A stretch of DNA of 48,331 nucleotides from Mesorhizobium sp. ORS 3324 (GTDB lineage: Bacteria > Pseudomonadota > Alphaproteobacteria > Rhizobiales > Rhizobiaceae), in NCBI GenBank assembly GCA_000824825.2, contig LM655210.1:1-48331 (forward strand), in the 5' to 3' direction. A program made the translations under genes and the position numbers. How positions within the stretch are numbered: the first letter of the stretch is position 1; each line of letters begins with the position of its first letter. The notes under the pieces were generated by a model. It was not told where the DNA came from. It was given only the letters and a program-made list of their open reading frames with translations, and did no database searches. This document shows, one piece after another, positions 43,715 to 48,331 of the stretch.

Positions 43715-43728
43715 TTGATCTGGATCAA
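43715..43728. promoter_or_regulatory. Perfect FNR/FixK box between hemN and fnrN
   Basis: TTGAT-CTGG-ATCAA, flanked by CC/GG to make an 18-nt near palindrome, lies between divergent hemN and fnrN. For fnrN the predicted transcription start is near 43763. It can serve both directions. Confidence 0.88.
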
Positions 43729-43786
43729 GGCGGCTGAGGGCGCAACCGGCGCAAATTGCCGTCGCTTTTCGATCACGGGCGTCGTA

Positions 43787-44500
43787 ATGACCGCCAGACA
43801 GGATGCTCAACTGGACGACATTCCCGCGATTTGCAAATCCTGCGAAGCGCGGTGGGGTGGACTATGCGGCGTGCTCAACGCCCGCCAACTCGCCGAGCTG
43901 GCCAGAGCCTCGTCAAGGCATGAGGTTCTGGCAGGGACGGAACTCCCGGACGACGGAACCTACTCGAACGTGTTGTCCGGCGTGGTCAAGCTCACCAGAA
44001 TCCTGTCGGACGGTCGCCAGCAGATCGTCGGATTCCATTTCGCGCCCGATTTCCTGGGCAGGCCGTTCGAACCAAAAAGGCCGATCAAGGCCGAAGCCTT
44101 GACGAAGGTGGCGCTGTGCTCGTTTCCAAGGACGATCATCGATCGAATGGCGGACGACACGCCGGAACTTGGGCATAGGCTGCTCAACCACGCTCTGAGC
44201 GAGCTCGACGAGGCGCGCGACTGGATGACGGCGCTGGGCCGCAAGACCGCGTCCGAAAAAGTCGCGAGCTTCCTTCTCATGATCGCCAGAAACGTTGTTT
44301 CCGCCAACCGGTCGGCAAGCTCCGTCAGCTTCGACCTGCCGCTATCGCGAGCGGACATCGCCGATTTTCTCGGACTGACGATCGAGACGGTAAGCCGCGA
44401 ATTGTCCAGGCTGCGCGCGGACGGCGTGATCCGGATTGCAAACAAGCGGCACATCAGCCTGGAAAGCACGGGGCGGATCGAGGGCCGCTGCGGCGACTGA
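43787..44500 (+). CDS. fnrN: FnrN/FnrL oxygen-sensing Crp/Fnr regulator
   Basis: This 237-residue regulator has the FnrN/FnrL cysteine pattern ICKSCEARWGGLC at Cys16, Cys19 and Cys27. A fourth cysteine, Cys111, is in the barrel (KVALCSFPR). These should hold an oxygen-sensitive [4Fe-4S] cluster. The helix-turn-helix ends with ETVSREL, the Glu and Ser-Arg that read TTGAT sites. ATG 43787 is chosen; the frame upstream to 43715 overlaps the FNR box. Autoregulation through the box at 43715-43728 is likely, as known for rhizobial fnrN. It sits directly upstream of ccoNOQP, its classic target. Confidence 0.92.
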   Translation: MTARQDAQLDDIPAICKSCEARWGGLCGVLNARQLAELARASSRHEVLAGTELPDDGTYSNVLSGVVKLTRILSDGRQQIVGFHFAPDFLGRPFEPKRPIKAEALTKVALCSFPRTIIDRMADDTPELGHRLLNHALSELDEARDWMTALGRKTASEKVASFLLMIARNVVSANRSASSVSFDLPLSRADIADFLGLTIETVSRELSRLRADGVIRIANKRHISLESTGRIEGRCGD

Positions 44501-44645
44501 CGAGGCGGTCGCCGCCCCTCGCCGAAAGCAGTTATGGGCTTCGGTGTCACGGGCCGCTCCGCCGCCGCTCTTTGCATGGCGGCCTCTCGGGCGGCGCTCG
44601 GTTCCGGGGCCGATTCTGATACCGCCAAACAAAAGCAGCCGCCTT

Positions 44646-44659
44646 TTGACCTGGATCAA
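44646..44659 (+). promoter_or_regulatory. FNR/FixK box upstream of ccoN
   Basis: TTGAC-CTGG-ATCAA has one base off consensus. Centre at 44652.5 predicts a transcription start near 44694, giving a ccoN leader of about 43 nt. A short open frame across the box (44534-44740) is taken as non-coding. Confidence 0.85.
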
Positions 44660-44736
44660 GGCCGCGAGGTGGAAAAATTCGGAAGTGTGCCGCTGGCGGT
44701 CATCTTCCGCCGGAACTTCGAGATCGGGGACTTGCG

Positions 44737-46347
44737 ATGAGATTTGGCACGGAGATCGTCCTTCTAAGCCTGTTTGCCTTTGCGGCCCTTGTGGCTGCCG
44801 GCTTTGGCGTAGATGAAGCTTTTCGCCAGCATATGTGGGTTTTGTTCTTCGCCGTGGCTGGCTTCACCGCGATCCTGCTGCGCAACACGGAGTTGAAGCT
44901 GGCAGCGCCGGTCGACCCCTCCGCCTATATGGACGGGCCGATCCGCTACGGGGCCATCGCAACCATGTTCTGGGGCATCGTCGGCATGCTGGTCGGCGTG
45001 GTCATCGCCCTTCAGCTTGCATACCCTCACCTCAATATCGAGCCCTGGTTCAATTTCGGCCGGCTGCGCCCGCTGCATACTTCCGGAGTCATCTTCGCTT
45101 TCGGCGGCAATGCCCTGCTTTGCACGTCCATGTATGTGGTCCAGCGCACGTGCCGCGCGCGCCTCTTCGGCGGCAATCTCGCCTGGTTCGTCCTCTGGGG
45201 CTACCAGCTCTTCATCGTCATGGCCGCGACCGGCTATCTGCTGGGCATCACGGAGAGCCGTGAATATGCCGAGCCGGAATGGTATGTCGACATCTGGCTG
45301 ACGATCGTCTGGGTTGCGTATCTGATCCTTTTCCTTGGCACCATCCTGAAGCGCAAGGAACCGCATATCTACGTCGCCAACTGGTTCTACCTCTCCTTCA
45401 TCGTGACCATTGCGATGCTGCATGTGGTCAACAACCTGTCGATGCCGGTCTCATTCCTCGGCTCGAAGAGCTACTCGGCCTTCTCGGGTGTTCAGGATGC
45501 CCTGACCCAGTGGTGGTATGGGCACAATGCCGTGGGCTTCTTCCTGACGGCCGGCTTCCTCGGCATGATGTATTACTTCGTGCCGAAGCAGGCGAACCGG
45601 CCGGTCTATTCCTACCGCCTGTCGATCATCCACTTCTGGGCGCTGATCTTCCTCTACATCTGGGCCGGGCCGCATCATCTCCACTACACCGCCCTGCCCG
45701 ACTGGGCACAGACCCTCGGCATGGTGTTCTCGGTTATGCTGTGGATGCCCTCATGGGGCGGCATGATCAACGGCCTGATGACGCTGTCGGGCGCCTGGGA
45801 CAAGATCCGCACCGACCCGATCATCCGCATGATGGTTGCGGCGGTCGCCTTCTACGGCATGTCGACCTTCGAAGGCCCGATGATGTCGATCAAGGCCGTC
45901 AACTCGCTCTCGCATTACACCGATTGGACCATCGGCCATGTCCACTCCGGAGCCCTCGGCTGGGTCGGCATGATCTCGTTCGGCGCGCTCTATTACATGG
46001 TTCCGAAGCTCTGGAACCGCGAGCGGCTCTATTCCATGCGTCTCGTCACCTGGCACTTCTGGCTGGCGACGCTCGGGATCGTCGTCTACGCCGCCGTGAT
46101 GTGGGTTTCCGGCATCATGCAGGGGCTCATGTGGCGCGAGTACGACGAGCAGGGATTCCTCGTCTATTCCTTCGCCGAAACCGTCGCCGCCATGCATCCC
46201 TACTATGTCATGCGCGCCGCCGGCGGCGCCATGTACCTCGCCGGCGCCGCGCTCATGGCATGGAACCTCACCATGACCATTCTCGGCTACCAGCGCAAAG
46301 AACAACCATTGCCGGGTTCCGCGCCCGCCTACCAGCCCGCCGAATGA
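44737..46347 (+). CDS. ccoN: cbb3 cytochrome c oxidase subunit I
   Basis: This 536-residue catalytic subunit of cbb3 oxidase has about 12-14 membrane helices. The haem/copper ligands are seen in RPLHTSGVIFAFGG (haem b His), GPHHLHYT (copper and related His) and IGHVHSGALGW (haem b3 and b His). It reduces oxygen with high affinity in the inner membrane and pumps protons. Length and motifs are normal. It is the first gene of ccoNOQP, with an FNR-type box upstream and fnrN before it. Confidence 0.96.
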   Translation: MRFGTEIVLLSLFAFAALVAAGFGVDEAFRQHMWVLFFAVAGFTAILLRNTELKLAAPVDPSAYMDGPIRYGAIATMFWGIVGMLVGVVIALQLAYPHLNIEPWFNFGRLRPLHTSGVIFAFGGNALLCTSMYVVQRTCRARLFGGNLAWFVLWGYQLFIVMAATGYLLGITESREYAEPEWYVDIWLTIVWVAYLILFLGTILKRKEPHIYVANWFYLSFIVTIAMLHVVNNLSMPVSFLGSKSYSAFSGVQDALTQWWYGHNAVGFFLTAGFLGMMYYFVPKQANRPVYSYRLSIIHFWALIFLYIWAGPHHLHYTALPDWAQTLGMVFSVMLWMPSWGGMINGLMTLSGAWDKIRTDPIIRMMVAAVAFYGMSTFEGPMMSIKAVNSLSHYTDWTIGHVHSGALGWVGMISFGALYYMVPKLWNRERLYSMRLVTWHFWLATLGIVVYAAVMWVSGIMQGLMWREYDEQGFLVYSFAETVAAMHPYYVMRAAGGAMYLAGAALMAWNLTMTILGYQRKEQPLPGSAPAYQPAE

Positions 46348-46357
46348 GGAGCCAGAC

Positions 46358-47089
46358 ATGGGCCTGATCGATAAACACGCTCTGATCGAGAAGAACGCCA
46401 CGCTCCTTCTCGTCGGGTCCCTGCTGGTCGTGACCGTCGGCGGCATCGTCGAGATCGCGCCGCTCTTCTATCTCGACAACACGATCGAGAAGGTCGAGGG
46501 GATGCGCCCCTACTCGCCGCTCGAACTCGCAGGACGCAACATCTACGTGCGCGAAGGATGCTACCTCTGCCACAGCCAGATGATCAGGCCGTTCCGCGAC
46601 GAGGTGGAGCGCTACGGGCATTACAGCCTGGCGGCCGAGTCGATGTACGACCATCCGTTCCAATGGGGGTCCAAGCGCACCGGGCCCGATCTCGCGCGCG
46701 TCGGCGACCGCTATTCCAACAGCTGGCACGTCCAGCATCTCACCGACCCGCGCTCGGTCGTGCCGGAATCGATCATGCCGAGCTACGCCTTCCTGAAGGA
46801 CAAGCCGATCGACCTGAAGGACTTCTCCACGCATCTCGTCGCTAACCGGCGCGTCGGCGTCCCCTACACCGACGACATGATCGCGCACGCCGATGCCGAT
46901 CTGATGGCTCAGGCCGATCCCAACGCCGACACCTCCGGACTGGTAGGCCGCTACCCGAAAGCCAAGGTCGGCGACTTCGACGGTAATCCGCAGCAGGTGA
47001 CCGAGATGGATGCCCTGGTTGCCTATCTGCAGATGCTCGGCACGCTGGTGGATTTCAAGAACTACGACGAAGCCGCTGGCTACCGCTGA
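46358..47089 (+). CDS. ccoO: cbb3 oxidase subunit II (mono-haem cytochrome c)
   Basis: This 243-residue protein has an N-terminal membrane anchor (about 12-35), then YVREGCYLCHSQM (CxxCH haem c site at about 67-71). PESIMPSYAFL gives the likely Met ligand. It carries electrons from CcoP to CcoN on the periplasmic side. GAGGAG precedes the start, and 10 nt separate it from ccoN. The length is normal for the family. Confidence 0.96.
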   Translation: MGLIDKHALIEKNATLLLVGSLLVVTVGGIVEIAPLFYLDNTIEKVEGMRPYSPLELAGRNIYVREGCYLCHSQMIRPFRDEVERYGHYSLAAESMYDHPFQWGSKRTGPDLARVGDRYSNSWHVQHLTDPRSVVPESIMPSYAFLKDKPIDLKDFSTHLVANRRVGVPYTDDMIAHADADLMAQADPNADTSGLVGRYPKAKVGDFDGNPQQVTEMDALVAYLQMLGTLVDFKNYDEAAGYR

Positions 47090-47102
47090 GGAGGGCAAAC
47101 CG

Positions 47103-47252
47103 ATGGATTACAACTTGATGCGGGAATTTGCCGACAGTTGGGGCCTGGTGGCCATGGCCCTGTTCTTTGTCGGCTGCATTGCCTTCGCGCTCCGTCCGGG
47201 TAGCAAGGCCCACGCCGACCACGCCGCAAAGATTCCTCTCCAGGACGATTGA
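47103..47252 (+). CDS. ccoQ: cbb3 oxidase small subunit CcoQ
   Basis: This 49-residue membrane protein has a single helix (about 12-30, WGLVAMALFFVGCIAFAL) followed by RPGSK and a hydrophilic tail, as in other CcoQ proteins. It stabilises the cbb3 complex. GAGGAGGG precedes ATG 47103. A longer frame from 47010 inside ccoO is rejected. It is placed between ccoO and ccoP as expected. Confidence 0.93.
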   Translation: MDYNLMREFADSWGLVAMALFFVGCIAFALRPGSKAHADHAAKIPLQDD

Positions 47253-47254
47253 TC

Positions 47255-48118
47255 ATGAGCAACGAGCACATCGACGAAATCTCGGGCATCGCGACGACCG
47301 GCCATGAATGGGACGGGATCAAGGAGCTCAACAATCCCCTGCCGCGCTGGTGGGTGATCACCTTCTACGTCACCATCGCCTGGGCGCTCGCCTACACGAT
47401 CGCCTACCCCGCCTGGCCGATGCTGAGCTCCGCCACCAGGGGCGTTCTGGGCTTCTCCAGCCGTAACGACGTCAAGAACGAGATGGCGGCGGCCGAAGCC
47501 GCCAAGGCCAAATATGTCGCGGCGATCAAGTCCAAGAGCGTCTCCGAAATCGCCGGCGACGATGCGCTGCGCGAGTTTGCCGTCTCGGCCGGCGGTGCGG
47601 CATTCAAGGTCAATTGCGTGCAATGCCACGGATCCGGCGCGCAAGGGTCGACGGGATTTCCGAACCTCAACGATGACGATTGGCTCTGGGGAGGCAAGAC
47701 GGAGCAGATCCAGCAGACGATCACGCACGGCATTCGTTTCGCCGCGGACTCAGATACCCGCCAGTCGGAGATGCCCGCCTTCGCCGATGTGCTCCAGCCC
47801 GAGCAGATCAATCAGGTCAGCGCTTTCGTCGCCAGTCTGTCGGGGCCGGTGCACGACAAGAGCTTGATCGGGCCCGGCGCCAAGATCTTCGCGGACAATT
47901 GCGCTGCGTGTCATGGCCAAGACGCGAAGGGCAACAGGGACGTTGGAGCCCCCAATCTGACCGACGCTATCTGGCTCTACGGGTCCGGCGAAGCTGCCAT
48001 CGCTTCGCAGGTACGAGCCCCGAAGAGCGGGGTAATGCCCGCCTGGATCGGTCGCCTGGGGGAGACGACGGTCAAGGAACTGGCGGTCTATGTCCATTCG
48101 CTTGGCGGCGGTGAATAG
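47255..48118 (+). CDS. ccoP: cbb3 oxidase subunit III (di-haem cytochrome c)
   Basis: This 287-residue protein starts with a CcoP N-terminal membrane part (HEWDGIKELNNPLPRWW and a helix at about 31-53). Two cytochrome c domains follow, with CVQCHG (about 122-127) and CAACHG (about 215-220). MPAF and MPAW are the probable Met ligands. It receives electrons from the bc1 complex or soluble cytochromes. ATG 47255 is 2 nt past the ccoQ stop; a TTG at 47249 overlaps it. It is the last gene of the operon and is followed by a terminator. Confidence 0.96.
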   Translation: MSNEHIDEISGIATTGHEWDGIKELNNPLPRWWVITFYVTIAWALAYTIAYPAWPMLSSATRGVLGFSSRNDVKNEMAAAEAAKAKYVAAIKSKSVSEIAGDDALREFAVSAGGAAFKVNCVQCHGSGAQGSTGFPNLNDDDWLWGGKTEQIQQTITHGIRFAADSDTRQSEMPAFADVLQPEQINQVSAFVASLSGPVHDKSLIGPGAKIFADNCAACHGQDAKGNRDVGAPNLTDAIWLYGSGEAAIASQVRAPKSGVMPAWIGRLGETTVKELAVYVHSLGGGE

Positions 48119-48153
48119 GACGGGGGCCTATTCCGCCCCCGGCCGCCAAGCGG

Positions 48154-48187
48154 ACGAGGCCTGGCCCTTGCCGGGCCTCGTTTGTTT
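48154..48187 (+). terminator. Rho-independent terminator after ccoP
   Basis: A 12-bp stem (48154-48165 with 48170-48181, one G-T pair) and a CCTT loop are followed by TTTGTTT. A GGGGGC/GCCCCC stem at 48122-48140 precedes it. It separates ccoNOQP from the following unit, which has its own FNR box. Confidence 0.8.
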
Positions 48188-48200
48188 GCGGTGTCTGCAA

Positions 48201-48214
48201 TTGATCTACATCAA
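48201..48214 (+). promoter_or_regulatory. FNR/FixK box for the ccoG-like gene
   Basis: TTGAT-CTAC-ATCAA fits both consensus halves. The centre is 80 nt before the GTG at 48287; predicted transcription start near 48249. Confidence 0.85.
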
Positions 48215-48286
48215 CGCGACGCGGCTTGAGCCATTGCAAGACTGCCGGGCACGGGTGGGATTTCTCCGCCACGATTGGAGATCATT

Positions 48287-48331
48287 GTGCTGGATCAAAC
48301 GCAGGTAGAACGGCTCGAGGCCGAAGCGGTC
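48287..48331 (+). CDS. ccoG: Start of a ccoG/fixG-like gene (cut by window edge)
   Basis: Only the first 15 codons are present (GTG start; LDQTQVERLEAEAV after the initiator). A GGAG lies 6 nt before the GTG. The peptide is too short for domain evidence. The name rests on the usual rhizobial order ccoNOQP-ccoGHIS and the FNR box upstream. CcoG is a membrane ferredoxin-like protein for copper reduction in cbb3 assembly. Confidence 0.6.
   Translation, partial: MLDQTQVERLEAEAV

Noticed and set aside
44534..44740. Short frame before ccoN
   Set aside because: It spans the FNR-type box and the predicted promoter; no family.

Overview
The window is a high-GC alphaproteobacterial chromosome segment. 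Gene content and style (rhizobial-type Flp/Tad pilus locus, FnrN/FixK-type regulators, ccoNOQP followed by a ccoG-like start, interspersed palindromic repeats, a CtrA-type box) point to the Hyphomicrobiales (Rhizobiales), most like Mesorhizobium and relatives. This assignment rests on recognition of protein families, not on a database search. No rRNA, tRNA, CRISPR array, insertion sequence or phage module was seen.

Region 1 (291-12313) is a divergent tad (Flp pilus) locus. cpaF, tadB, tadC, tadD and the prepilin peptidase cpaA run leftward. The Flp pilin, cpaB, the secretin cpaC, a small lipoprotein, three pseudopilin-like TadG/TadE/TadF proteins and cpaE run rightward. A perfect CtrA-type box (TTAA-N7-TTAA) lies upstream of the pilin, and a 13-bp stem-loop separates the pilin from the assembly genes. 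Region 2 (12315-19018) is mixed: an L,D-transpeptidase coupled to a membrane coiled-coil protein, a membrane protein, an SNase-like protein without the usual catalytic residues, a membrane GGDEF protein whose GGDEF motif is lost, a succinate-semialdehyde-type dehydrogenase, a small XRE regulator with a putative tandem operator, and an unknown protein.

Region 3 (19289-48331) is a low-oxygen island. Ten sites of the FNR/FixK type (TTGAT-N4-ATCAA and variants) lie in front of its transcription units. The units are: a tandem universal stress protein; a cytochrome c with a kinase fusion; an acyl-CoA synthetase-acetyltransferase fusion; DUF302, a CPx P-type ATPase and a zinc-finger thioredoxin; an unknown protein with an NAD(P)H:quinone-type flavoprotein; a small membrane protein with an alcohol dehydrogenase; phosphoketolase with acetate kinase; NnrS with a truncated globin and a K+-channel-like protein; hemN; fnrN; ccoNOQP; and ccoG. 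Three Crp/Fnr regulators are encoded here: an FeS-type FnrN, a FixK-like protein without the cysteines, and an NnrR-like protein. An acetaldehyde-dehydrogenase unit (GAF-Fis regulator, aldehyde dehydrogenase, DUF779) is embedded and seems to have its own operator.

Together region 3 looks like a programme for life at low oxygen and under nitric oxide. It would provide a high-affinity cbb3 oxidase, oxygen-independent haem synthesis, NO-related proteins, and ATP from sugar phosphates via acetyl phosphate. It also holds acetate/acetaldehyde/ethanol interconversion, metal export, stress proteins and acetylation control. The most interesting signals are the apparent match between two half-site classes (TTGAT versus TTGCG) and two recognition-helix classes, the uncharacterised FNR-controlled genes, a possible FixK autorepression site, and the unusual cysteine-bearing Flp pilin.
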